Assembly (NCBI GenBank): GCA_020636915.1
Contig: JACJWV010000007.1
Location: 124,001 to 188,000, forward strand
Direction of reading: 5' to 3'
Origin: Nocardioides sp.
GTDB lineage: Bacteria; Actinomycetota; Actinomycetes; Propionibacteriales; Nocardioidaceae
DNA: 64,000 bases
The position numbers and the translations under genes were made by a program. Below, in pieces: positions 7,868 through 16,228 of the stretch; the stretch's first letter is position 1; each line of letters opens with the position of its first letter. Below the pieces are notes generated by a model that was not told the origin of the DNA, searched no databases, and saw only the letters and a program-made list of their open reading frames with translations.

Positions 7868-9079
7868 TCACTCGACCGGCAGGCCGAGCCCCCGAGCGAT
7901 CAGCATCCGCTGCACCTCCGAGGTGCCCTCCCCGACCTCGAGGACCTTGGCGTCGCGGTAGAACCGCGCGACCGGGTACTCCTCCATGAAGCCGTAGCCG
8001 CCGAAGACCTGCGTGGCGATCCGCGTCGCGGTCACGGCCGACTCGGTCGCGTACAGCTTGGCGACCGCCGCGGCCTGCTTGAAGTCCTTCGTCGACGCCC
8101 CGCCACCGTCGCGCATGCTGTCCTTCATCGCCGCGGCGCGGTAGGTCAGCAGCCGGCTGGCGTGCAGCATCACCTCGAGGTCGGCGACCTGGAAGGCCAC
8201 CCCCTGCTTGCGGCCGATCGGGCCCCCGAAGGTCTGCCGGTCGCCGGCGTACTCGACGCTCATCTCCAGGCAGGCCTGGATGCACCCCACCGCCAGGGCC
8301 GCGATCGCCACGCGGCCGTCGTCGAGGGTGGCGAGGAACTGCGCGTAGCCGCGCCCCCGGGCGCCGAGGAGGTTCGCCTCCGGCACGCGGACGTCCTCGA
8401 AGGTGAGCGGGTGGGTGTCCGAGGCGTGCCAGCCGAGCTTGTCGTAGGCCTTCTCGACGGTGAAGCCCGGCGTCCCGCTCGGCACGATGATCGTGCTGAT
8501 CTCCGCCTTGCCCCCCTCGCGTTCACCGGTGCGGGCGGTGACGGTCACCAGGCTGGTGACGTCCGAGCCGGAGTTGGTGATGAACTGCTTGGCGCCGTTG
8601 ACGACCCACTCGCCGTTCTCGAGCACCGCGCGGGTGCGGGTCGCGCCCGCGTCCGAGCCCGCGCCGGGCTCGGTGAGGCCGAACCCGGCCAACCGGCGGC
8701 CGGCGACCAGGTCGGGCAGCCAGGTCTTCCGCTGCTCGTCGGTGCCGTAGGTGAGGATCGGATTGATGCCGAGACCGACGGCCGCCTCGAGCGTGATGCC
8801 CAGGGACTGGTCGACCCGCCCGATCTCCTCGATCGCCACGCACAGGCTCGTGAAGTCACCGTCCTCGCCCGCGCCGCCGTACTCCTCCGGTGCCGTGAGA
8901 CCGAAGAGCCCCAGCTCCCCCATCCGCTGCACGACGTCGACCGGGAAGTGGTGCTCTCGGTCCCAGGCCGCCGCGTGCGGAGCGATCTCCGCGGTGGCGA
9001 AGTCGCGGACGGCACGGCGGAACTCCTCGTGCTCGCGCGACAGCTCGAAGCTCGGCCCGGTCGTCGGCAGGGTGCTCAT
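7868..9079 (-). CDS. Acyl-CoA dehydrogenase
   Basis: 403 residues, the full length of the family. Family signatures are visible: GFGLTEPGAGSDAGATRT (FAD/substrate contact), the WVVNGAKQFITNS strand, FGGPIGRKQGVAFQVADLE, and near the C-terminus YPVARFYRDAKVLEVGEGTS, whose Glu in VGEGTSE is at the catalytic-base region of short/branched-chain enzymes. It oxidises acyl-CoA to 2-enoyl-CoA with FAD, passing electrons to ETF. Best comparison is the FadE25-type enzyme that sits near maf and acyl-CoA carboxylase genes in M. tuberculosis. A perfect inverted repeat lies 19 bases before its ATG. Confidence 0.95.
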   Translation of the reverse strand: MSTLPTTGPSFELSREHEEFRRAVRDFATAEIAPHAAAWDREHHFPVDVVQRMGELGLFGLTAPEEYGGAGEDGDFTSLCVAIEEIGRVDQSLGITLEAAVGLGINPILTYGTDEQRKTWLPDLVAGRRLAGFGLTEPGAGSDAGATRTRAVLENGEWVVNGAKQFITNSGSDVTSLVTVTARTGEREGGKAEISTIIVPSGTPGFTVEKAYDKLGWHASDTHPLTFEDVRVPEANLLGARGRGYAQFLATLDDGRVAIAALAVGCIQACLEMSVEYAGDRQTFGGPIGRKQGVAFQVADLEVMLHASRLLTYRAAAMKDSMRDGGGASTKDFKQAAAVAKLYATESAVTATRIATQVFGGYGFMEEYPVARFYRDAKVLEVGEGTSEVQRMLIARGLGLPVE

Positions 9080-9097
9080 GCCGCCACCCTAGCCGCT

Positions 9098-9119
9098 GTG
9101 GTTAGCGATTGTTAACCAC
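9098..9119. promoter_or_regulatory. Inverted repeat, candidate operator upstream of acyl-CoA dehydrogenase
   Basis: GTGGTTA (9098-9104) and TAACCAC (9113-9119) are perfect inverted repeats with an 8-bp spacer, 19-40 bases upstream of the acyl-CoA dehydrogenase ATG at 9079. The site is AT-rich for the region and its geometry fits a TetR-type fatty-acid or branched-chain regulator. The rest of the 245-bp intergenic region, up to 9324, shows nothing I recognise apart from the GGAG ribosome site of the next gene. Confidence 0.5.
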
Positions 9120-9324
9120 CACGCGGTGACGCTGCGGGACGCCCTCACCCGAAAGGAGGAAAGGCGGCTGTTACACAAATGTGCCGAAAGATGAACGGCC
9201 GTAACCCTTGTGCCGCGAGCACTTCCGGTGTGGGATGCGCACGTCCGGCAGAGGCGATTTCGGGCTACGCCGCTCGGTTCGGCTCGACTCTGCACACATC
9301 TCGCACTACCAGAGTGGAGCACGC

Positions 9325-11631
9325 ATGCACCGCAGGCACGCCCCAGCACTGCTGGGACTGGCGACGGCCGCCGCCGTCACCGCCTCACTGGTCACGCCCC
9401 TCACCTCGGCCACCGCCGAGCCCGGGGCACGACCGGCACCCTCCCGGGTCTCCCCGGGCTCCGACCAGATCAACGTGGGTCCCGACTACAACGCGGGCAA
9501 GACCCTGCCGTTCAACAAGGCCAACCTCCGTAAGATGCGCCAGCAGAACAAGGAGGCGGCGGCTGGCGACCCGCAGGTGGGCGACACCAAGACCTGGCTG
9601 GCCCTGAACGACTACACGGGCCAGATCTACGTCAAGGACTACACGCTGCGCGGGATCGGCGACCACATCCAGGTGTGGGTCGCCAACAACACGGCGTTCC
9701 CCGACGGCGACTGCCGCAACGACCTGAACATGACCGAGGTCACCGACGAGCAGGTCGACAGCTTCATCAGCGAGTTCGACAACAACATGTACCCGAAGGA
9801 GTCGGCCTCGTTCTCGGTCGCTCCGGACCGGGACGGCTCCGGTGCGATCCTGCCAAGCGCCATCGGCGAGCCCGACGACTACTACCAGGTCTCGGCCGAC
9901 CAGGCAGACGACACGGTCACCCTGGTCGACAACGTCCGGGACGCGAACTTCTACGAGCCCTCCACCCCGGACGGCCAGACCTTCATCGCGGGCTTCTTCT
10001 ACTCGGTGTTCAACGACTACACCGACCGCAACGTGATGACGATCGACGCCAACGACTGGCTGCACCGCACCGGTGCGAACCCGCCGGACGACTCCGACGA
10101 CCCGGCCTACATCGCCTGCGCCCAGTCCCAGGGCTACGAGCGCGGCTACGGCGCGCCGCGCCCGCGTGACTACGAGGGCACCTTCGCCCACGAGTACCAG
10201 CACCTGCTGGAGAGCTACGTCGACCCCGACGAGGACTCCTTCATCAACGAGGGTCTCTCCGACTACGCGCAGAGCCTGGTGGGCTACGTCGACACCACGC
10301 TGCCGCCGACCGCCCCCGACGCGGACAGCCACATCGGCTGCTTCCAGGGCTACCTGCCCGAGGCGTACGGCGGTGCGGAGAACTCGCTGACGCTGTGGCA
10401 GGACCAGGGCGGACCCGAGATCCTCTGCGACTACGGCGCTGCCTACTCGTTCATGATGTACCTCTACTCGCACTACGGCGAGGACTTCATGAGCCAGCTC
10501 CACACCGAGCCGGGCAACGGCCTCAAGGGCCTCACCGCGGTGCTCAAGGACGCCGGCGCCAAGCGCACCGCGCTCCAGACGGTCCACGACTGGCTGGCGA
10601 CGATGGCGCTCGACGCGGCGATCGACAAGAGCGGCAAGCTCACCGGTGGCTCCAAGAAGCAGTACACCTCGGACTCGCTCAGCTCCATGATCAACTGGGC
10701 GAACCCGCAGTCGTACGACTCCCCCGGCGCCCCGCCGAACGGCGCTGACTACGTCCGCCTCGGCAAGCCCGGCCACTGGCTGAAGAGCAAGCAGATCGAC
10801 TCGCTGAGGTTCAAGGGCGCCTCGTCGCTCGCGCCGACGCCGGTCGAGTGGATCGTCGACACCACCCCGCCCGACGCGACCACCGCGGACACCACCTGCG
10901 GTGCGGTCGAGGACGGCACGGGTGCCGCGGCGCTCTACAGCGGCTGTGGCGAGAACCTGGACCGGTCGATCGTCCGCCAGGTCTCGGTGCCCGCTGGCGG
11001 CGGGACGCTGTCCTTCCAGGCCCTCTGGGACACCGAGGAGCAGTGGGACTACGGCTTCGTGCAGGTGTCGACGGACGGCGGCAAGACCTGGACGTCGCTG
11101 AGCACCGAGGACACCACGTCCGAGCACGACCCGGGCGCCGTCGGCAACGTCGTGTCCGAGCTGCCGGGCTTCACCGGCGACAGCGGTGAGTGGAAGACCG
11201 AGACGGCCGACCTGTCGGCGTACGCCGGCAAGAAGATCCTGCTCGGGTTCCGCTACATCACCGACTCGGGCGTGAACGAGGGCGGCTTCTGGGTGCGCAA
11301 CATCGACGTCGCCGGGACCAGCGTCCCCAGCGACTCGCTGGCCGGCTGGAAGACCATCACCCAGGTCAACCCGGTGTCGGTCCCGGACTGGACGGTGCAG
11401 CTGATCGGCATCGACAAGTCCGGCAAGGCGTCGTACCACAACCTGAAGATCGACAAGTCCTTCCGCGGCTCGCTGAGCGGCGCGAAGCTCCGCGGCCTCC
11501 TCGGCAAGGACGCGACCACCGTGGCCGCCCTGGTCACGATGGACGACAAGAGCCAGACCATCACGCAGTACGGCAAGTACTCGCTGAAGGTCAAGGCGCC
11601 GGTCGCCATGGGCAACCGGTCCGGTCGCTGA
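9325..11631 (+). CDS. Secreted zinc metalloprotease, immune inhibitor A (M6)-like
   Basis: 768 residues. The signal peptide (LLGLATAAAVTASLVTPLTSATA) ends near residue 33. The zinc motif HEYQH begins at about residue 289 and is followed by FINEGLSDYAQ, giving the HExxH plus downstream Glu arrangement. The C-terminal region (about 500-690) has a MAM-like beta domain as in InhA peptidases (FVQVSTDGGKTWTSL, LPGFTGDSGEWKTE, LLGFRYITDSGVNEGGFW). It is expected to be secreted and to degrade extracellular protein. ATG 9325 is selected because GGAG lies 6 bases upstream and the signal peptide then starts correctly. It is monocistronic and is followed by a strong hairpin. Confidence 0.9.
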   Translation: MHRRHAPALLGLATAAAVTASLVTPLTSATAEPGARPAPSRVSPGSDQINVGPDYNAGKTLPFNKANLRKMRQQNKEAAAGDPQVGDTKTWLALNDYTGQIYVKDYTLRGIGDHIQVWVANNTAFPDGDCRNDLNMTEVTDEQVDSFISEFDNNMYPKESASFSVAPDRDGSGAILPSAIGEPDDYYQVSADQADDTVTLVDNVRDANFYEPSTPDGQTFIAGFFYSVFNDYTDRNVMTIDANDWLHRTGANPPDDSDDPAYIACAQSQGYERGYGAPRPRDYEGTFAHEYQHLLESYVDPDEDSFINEGLSDYAQSLVGYVDTTLPPTAPDADSHIGCFQGYLPEAYGGAENSLTLWQDQGGPEILCDYGAAYSFMMYLYSHYGEDFMSQLHTEPGNGLKGLTAVLKDAGAKRTALQTVHDWLATMALDAAIDKSGKLTGGSKKQYTSDSLSSMINWANPQSYDSPGAPPNGADYVRLGKPGHWLKSKQIDSLRFKGASSLAPTPVEWIVDTTPPDATTADTTCGAVEDGTGAAALYSGCGENLDRSIVRQVSVPAGGGTLSFQALWDTEEQWDYGFVQVSTDGGKTWTSLSTEDTTSEHDPGAVGNVVSELPGFTGDSGEWKTETADLSAYAGKKILLGFRYITDSGVNEGGFWVRNIDVAGTSVPSDSLAGWKTITQVNPVSVPDWTVQLIGIDKSGKASYHNLKIDKSFRGSLSGAKLRGLLGKDATTVAALVTMDDKSQTITQYGKYSLKVKAPVAMGNRSGR

Positions 11632-11660
11632 CCCTGGGTCAGCACCGAGTCACGCACCTT

Positions 11661-11703
11661 GTCCGGCCCCCGGCCCCGGGTCTCCCGGGGCCGGGGGCCG
11701 GAC
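11661..11703 (+). terminator. Strong GC-rich hairpin terminator
   Basis: A perfect 20-bp stem: GTCCGGCCCCCGGCCCC plus GGG (11661-11680) pairs with CCC plus GGGGCCGGGGGCCGGAC (11684-11703), around a 3-base loop. It starts 30 bases after the protease stop codon. No U-tract, as usual for actinobacterial terminators. Confidence 0.85.
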
Positions 11704-11818
11704 CCCGTTCCGGACGGCGCTGCCGACGAGACCACCGCCACACGCACCGCCCGTCCGCACCGCACCCGCTGGCGATACGCTGCGAGGCGGAGCAGTCGTG
11801 TCGAGACAGGAGTTGCAC

Positions 11819-13609
11819 GTGGCCCAGACCAAGCCTCTGCGTAAGGTGCTCATCGCGAACCGCGGGGAGATCGCGGTCCGGGTGATCCGGGCGTGCAAGG
11901 ACGCCGGGATCGGCAGCGTCGCGGTGTACGCCGAGCCCGATCGCGACGCGCTGCACGTCCGGCTCGCGGACGAGGCCCACACGCTCGGCGGGTCGACGCC
12001 CGGTGACTCCTACCTCGACATCGAGAAGATCATCGCGGTCGCCCAGAAGTCCGGCGCGGACTCGGTGCACCCGGGCTACGGGTTCCTGGCCGAGAACGCC
12101 GGCTTCGCGCAGGCCGTGATCGACGCCGGCCTGGTGTGGATCGGCCCGCCGCCGTCGGCCATCGACGCCCTGGGCGACAAGGCCAAGGCCAAGCAGATCG
12201 CCGAGCGCGCCAACGCCCCGCTGGCCCCCGGCACCAAGGAGCCGGTCGCCGACGCCGACGAGGTCGTCGAGTTCGCGAAGGCCAACGGCCTCCCCGTGGC
12301 GATCAAGGCCGTCTACGGTGGCGGCGGCCGCGGCCTGAAGGTCGCCCACGACATCGAGTCGATTCCCGACCTCTACGAGTCCGCCGTCCGCGAAGCGGTC
12401 ACCGCCTTCGGCCGCGGCGAGTGCCTGGTCGAGAAGTTCCTGCACAAGCCCCGTCACGTCGAGACCCAGTGCCTCGCCGACCAGCACGGCAACGTCGTGG
12501 TGGTCTCCACCCGTGACTGCTCGCTGCAGCGCCGCAACCAGAAGCTCGTGGAGGAGGCGCCGGCGCCGTTCCTCACCGAGGCTCAGGTCAAGCGGCTCTA
12601 CGACGCCTCCAAGGCCATCCTGCGCGAGGCCGGCTACGTCGGCGCCGGCACCTGCGAGTTCCTCGTCGCCCAGGACGGCACGATCTCCTTCCTCGAGGTC
12701 AACACCCGGCTCCAGGTCGAGCACTGCGTGTCCGAGGAGGTCACCGGCCTGGACCTGGTCCGGGAGATGTTCCGCATCGCCGCGGGCGAGGAGCTGGGGT
12801 TCGGCGACCCCGAGGTGCGCGGCCACTCCATCGAATTCCGCATCAACGCCGAGGACGCCGGCCGCAACTTCATGCCGGCCCCCGGCACGCTCTCGGCCTG
12901 GAGCCCGCCCCAGGGCCCGGGCGTGCGCCTCGACGGGGGCTACGAGAACGGTGAGACGATCCCGGGCGCCTTCGACTCCCTGATCGCCAAGCTCATCGTC
13001 ACCGGACGCGACCGCAACCACGCGCTGGAGCGCTCGCGCCGCGCGCTGGACGAGTTCGTCGTCGACGGGATGCCGACCGTCGTCCCGTTCCACCGCGCGA
13101 TCGTCGACGACCCCGCCTTCATCGGCCACCCCGCCGACTACCCCGAGGCGTTCGACATCTTCACCACGTGGATCGAGACCGAGTTCGACAACCAGGTCGT
13201 GCCGTACGACGGCGCCTCGGCCGACCCCGACGAGCCCGCCGAGCGTCAGTCCGTCGTGGTCGAGGTGGGCGGCAAGCGCCTCGAGGTCGTGCTGCCCGGC
13301 GGCCTCGGCTCGGTGGCGGCGGCCGGTGCCGCCTCGGGGTCCGGCGGCAAGAAGCCCAAGCGTGGAGGCGGCAAGAAGCACGGCGCCGCAGTCAGCGGCG
13401 ACGCGGTCACCAGCCCGATGCAGGCCACGGTCGTCAAGGTGGTGGTCGAGGAGGGCCAGGAGGTTGCCGAGGGCGACACCGTGGTCGTGATCGAGGCCAT
13501 GAAGATGGAGCAGCCGCTCAAGGCCCACAAGGCCGGCACGGTCACGGGTCTCGCGGCAGAGCCCGGCCAGACCGTCTCCAACGGCGCGGTCATCTGCGAG
13601 CTGAAGTAG
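11819..13609 (+). CDS. Acetyl/propionyl-CoA carboxylase alpha subunit (biotin carboxylase + BCCP)
   Basis: 596 residues. Biotin carboxylase domain (about 1-450): KVLIANRGEIAVRVIRACK, the ATP-grasp glycine loop YGGGGRGLKV, EVNTRLQVEH, and FRINAEDAGRNFMPAPG. A basic Gly/Lys-rich linker leads to the biotinyl domain, with the biotinylated Lys in EAMKMEQPL. It carboxylates its own biotin with bicarbonate and ATP for transfer by a separate AccD-type beta subunit, not in this window. GTG 11819 is preferred over GTG 11798 because CAGGAG sits 6 bases before it. Product feeds fatty acid synthesis or, with the mutase genes at 62-64 kb, propionate metabolism. This is an AccA3-type subunit. Confidence 0.95.
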   Translation: MAQTKPLRKVLIANRGEIAVRVIRACKDAGIGSVAVYAEPDRDALHVRLADEAHTLGGSTPGDSYLDIEKIIAVAQKSGADSVHPGYGFLAENAGFAQAVIDAGLVWIGPPPSAIDALGDKAKAKQIAERANAPLAPGTKEPVADADEVVEFAKANGLPVAIKAVYGGGGRGLKVAHDIESIPDLYESAVREAVTAFGRGECLVEKFLHKPRHVETQCLADQHGNVVVVSTRDCSLQRRNQKLVEEAPAPFLTEAQVKRLYDASKAILREAGYVGAGTCEFLVAQDGTISFLEVNTRLQVEHCVSEEVTGLDLVREMFRIAAGEELGFGDPEVRGHSIEFRINAEDAGRNFMPAPGTLSAWSPPQGPGVRLDGGYENGETIPGAFDSLIAKLIVTGRDRNHALERSRRALDEFVVDGMPTVVPFHRAIVDDPAFIGHPADYPEAFDIFTTWIETEFDNQVVPYDGASADPDEPAERQSVVVEVGGKRLEVVLPGGLGSVAAAGAASGSGGKKPKRGGGKKHGAAVSGDAVTSPMQATVVKVVVEEGQEVAEGDTVVVIEAMKMEQPLKAHKAGTVTGLAAEPGQTVSNGAVICELK

Positions 13610-13663
13610 CACCGACACCTCCGCCGACGCGGATGCCTCGGCACGGCACCTAGGGTCGGTCCC

Positions 13664-14143
13664 ATGCAGCTGCGCGAGCCGCGTGAGCGGGTCAGCCCCC
13701 GGGCCCGGACGATGTGGGCCGCGACGGCCGCGGTCGAGGGCCTGACGATCGTCGTCGCCCTGGCCGTCGCCGGACCGATCACAGCCTGGCTGCCCCTGCC
13801 CTGGTGGCTGGTCGGCGTCGCGGCGCTCCTCACGGTCGCGTACGTCGTCGTGGTCCCGTCCTGGCGCTACGCGGTGCACCGCTGGGAGGTGACCGACACC
13901 GCCGTCTACACCCAGACGGGCTGGTGGGCGCGGGAGCGCCGCATCGCCCCGATGTCGCGGATCCAGACCGTCGACCACGTCGAGGGCGCCGTGTCCCGGC
14001 TGTTCGGCCTCTCGACCGTCACCGTCACCACGGCGTCCGCCGCCGGGGCGCTCGAGATCGCCGGTCTGGACCGTCAGCGGGCGCTGGCCCTGGTCGACGA
14101 GCTCACCCTGATGGCAGACAGCGTCCCCGGCGACGCCACGTGA
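13664..14143 (+). CDS. Bacterial PH-domain membrane protein (YdbS-like)
   Basis: 159 residues with two N-terminal membrane helices (about 25-75), then a bPH2-type domain recognisable by YAVHRWEVTDTAVYTQTGW, IAPMSRIQTVDHVEGAVSRLFGLSTVTVTTAS and the final helix RALALVDEL. In Bacillus the YdbS/YdbT pair is a membrane-associated duo linked to resistance to an amylocyclicin-type bacteriocin. Stop and start overlap the next gene (GTGA), which encodes the larger partner. Confidence 0.88.
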   Translation: MQLREPRERVSPRARTMWAATAAVEGLTIVVALAVAGPITAWLPLPWWLVGVAALLTVAYVVVVPSWRYAVHRWEVTDTAVYTQTGWWARERRIAPMSRIQTVDHVEGAVSRLFGLSTVTVTTASAAGALEIAGLDRQRALALVDELTLMADSVPGDAT

Positions 14144-15609
14144 GCACGTACACCGGTCCGGAGTGGCAGCGCCTGGACCCCCGGATGCTGGTGGTCTACC
14201 CCGTCAAGGAGGTGATCCGGTTCCTCCCGGTGCTGCTCGGGCTCTTCATCGCCGGCACGGCCTCGGGCGGCGCCTCCGCCTGGTGGAACGTCGTCGGCGT
14301 GCTCGTCCCGATCGGGCTCGGGGTGCTGCGCTACTGCACCACGTCGTTCCGGATCGCCACCGGACGCGTGGAGCTGCGCCGCGGGCTGCTCAACCGGCAC
14401 GTCCTGTCGACCCCCCTCGACCGGGTCCGTACCGTCGACATCACCGCTCCGCTGGTGCACCGGCTGCTGGGCGTGACCAACGTCCGGGTCGGCACCGGCA
14501 CCGCGTCCTCCGACGATGACGAGCAGCTCGACCTCGACGGCGTACCGGCCGACCGGGCACGCGCGCTGCGGGCGGAGCTGCTCTCCTCCGGGATCGTGTC
14601 GCCAGAGAGCACCGCCGCGCCGCCACTGCTGGTCCTCGACCCGTCGTGGGTGCGCTTCGCGCCGTTCACCAGCGCCGGTCTGGCCATCTCCGGCGGTGCG
14701 CTCGCGGTGGCCGTCCAGGCACTCAACACCACCGGCGGCGTCTCGCGACTGCACCCGGACCGGCTGCTGCGGGACGCCGAGACCTGGTCACCGTGGGTCG
14801 CCGGACCGGCGGCGGGTCTGGGCCTGGTCGTCGCCGTCTCGCTGCTGTCGGTGGCCGGCTACCTCGTGACCAACTGGGGCTTCCGCCTCACCCACGCCGA
14901 CCGGGCCTGGCACCTGCGCCGGGGTCTGCTGACCACCCGCGAGACGACCATCGACGACGAGCGGCTGCGGGGCGTGAGCGTCGGCGAGCCGCTCGGGCTC
15001 CGCGCCGTCGGTGGCGGCCGCGCAGCGGCGATCGCGACGGGGCTGGGGCGCGGACAGTCCGCGCTGCTCGTGCCGCCGGCGCCGCGCGCCGTGGTCCACG
15101 GCACGGCCGGTGCCGTGCTGCGCGACCCCGGTCCGCTCGACGCCCCCCTGGTCGACCACGGCCCACGCGCCCGGTCCCGCCGCTTCACCCGGGCCTTGGC
15201 ACCGGCCGTGCTCGTCGTGCTGGTCGCGGTCGTGCTCGTCCCGGCGGCCGGGCTCCCGCCCTGGGTCGCGGGCCTCGCCGCCCTCGGCCTACCGCTCGCG
15301 CTCGGCCTGGCGGTCGACCGCGCCAGGTCGCTCGGCCATGCGCTGGTGGCGGACTACCTGGTGGTGCGCTCGGGCAGCCTGGACCGCCGGCGCGAGGCGC
15401 TCGAGGTCGACGGCGTGATCGGCTGGAACCTGCGCTCGACGTGGTTCCAGCGGCGGGCCGGGCTCACGACGCTGGTGGCCACGACGGCCGGCGGCCGGCA
15501 GTCCCTGACCGCCCTCGACGTGCCCGAGCCGACGGCGGTCGCACTGGCGCGCGCCGCCCACCCGCAGCTGGTCGAGCAGTTCCTCGAGGAGATCCCGGCG
15601 ACCCGCTGA
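14140..15609 (+). CDS. Bacterial PH-domain membrane protein (YdbT-like)
   Basis: 489 residues. It contains repeated units of two membrane helices plus a bPH2 domain: TTSFRIATGRVELRRGLLNRHVLSTPLDRVRTVDI (first; quoted in part: RRGLLNRHVLSTPLDRVR), a second with LRRGLLTTRETTIDDERLRG, and a third with VVRSGSLDRRREALEVDGV. It starts at GTG 14140, overlapping the stop of the YdbS-like gene, and the two proteins are expected to form a complex in the membrane. Physiological role in actinobacteria is not established. Confidence 0.86.
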   Translation: MSTYTGPEWQRLDPRMLVVYPVKEVIRFLPVLLGLFIAGTASGGASAWWNVVGVLVPIGLGVLRYCTTSFRIATGRVELRRGLLNRHVLSTPLDRVRTVDITAPLVHRLLGVTNVRVGTGTASSDDDEQLDLDGVPADRARALRAELLSSGIVSPESTAAPPLLVLDPSWVRFAPFTSAGLAISGGALAVAVQALNTTGGVSRLHPDRLLRDAETWSPWVAGPAAGLGLVVAVSLLSVAGYLVTNWGFRLTHADRAWHLRRGLLTTRETTIDDERLRGVSVGEPLGLRAVGGGRAAAIATGLGRGQSALLVPPAPRAVVHGTAGAVLRDPGPLDAPLVDHGPRARSRRFTRALAPAVLVVLVAVVLVPAAGLPPWVAGLAALGLPLALGLAVDRARSLGHALVADYLVVRSGSLDRRREALEVDGVIGWNLRSTWFQRRAGLTTLVATTAGGRQSLTALDVPEPTAVALARAAHPQLVEQFLEEIPATR

Positions 15610-15753
15610 CCGGGACCGGTCGGGCAGCACCTCGGACCGGTCCGGACCAGTCCGGACCGGTTCGGGCGAGCCGCGCACACCGGCGGGCGGGGCGTCTAGC
15701 GTGGAGGTGTCGATCAGGCGCTCGGGCACCGGTTGCCACCCAGAGGAGCACAG

Positions 15754-16104
15754 ATGACGAGCGTGCCCGTACCCGTGCGCGTGCTGGCCGCCGCCCTCGC
15801 CACCGTTCTCACCGTGGTCCTCGTCCTCGCCGTCGACGCGTGGCGTCCACCTCCGGGGGACGCCGCACCAGCGGTGCCCGCCGCGGTCTCGGACCGCGGG
15901 GGCGAAGGCTGCCTGGTCCCCGAGCTCCGCGGCTTCCGCCTCCGCGTCGCCCAGGCCGAGCTCGAGTGGGCGAACTGCCGGCTGGGCCGGGTCCGCACCC
16001 GGCACGCGGCCCCGCTGAAGCGCGGCCTCGTGATCGAGCAGCAGTACTACGCCGGCACCCAGCTCAGCCGCCGCCACCGGGTGGGCGTGACGCTCGGCCG
16101 GTGA
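15754..16104 (+). CDS. Membrane-anchored protein with a single PASTA-like domain
   Basis: 116 residues: an N-terminal hydrophobic segment (RVLAAALATVLTVVLVLAV), a Pro/Ala-rich spacer, then CLVPELRGFRLRVAQAELEW, NCRLGRV, GLVIEQQYYAGTQL and RVGVTLGR, which follow the PASTA pattern (VP-x-L-x-G, xxA, V-x-x-Q-x-P-x-x-G, V-x-V). PASTA domains bind peptidoglycan fragments or beta-lactams, normally as repeats on PknB kinases or PBPs; here it is alone. Two Cys residues could form a disulfide. GAGGAG lies 7 bases before the ATG. Family assignment is by pattern only. Confidence 0.65.
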   Translation: MTSVPVPVRVLAAALATVLTVVLVLAVDAWRPPPGDAAPAVPAAVSDRGGEGCLVPELRGFRLRVAQAELEWANCRLGRVRTRHAAPLKRGLVIEQQYYAGTQLSRRHRVGVTLGR

Positions 16105-16228
16105 GTCCGCTCTCAGCCTCCAGGCTCAGTCCGGGTACGCCGGGCTGAGCACCACGGCGCCGGGTCAGCGCGTCTCGCCGGAGCCCAGCCGTGGGCACCC
16201 CACCGTGACCTGCTTATAGCGTGTGCGC

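Noticed and set aside
9120..9324. A riboswitch (for example a cyclic-di-AMP type) in the leader of the secreted protease
   Set aside because: No conserved core of a known class could be matched by eye. A covariance-model search would decide.
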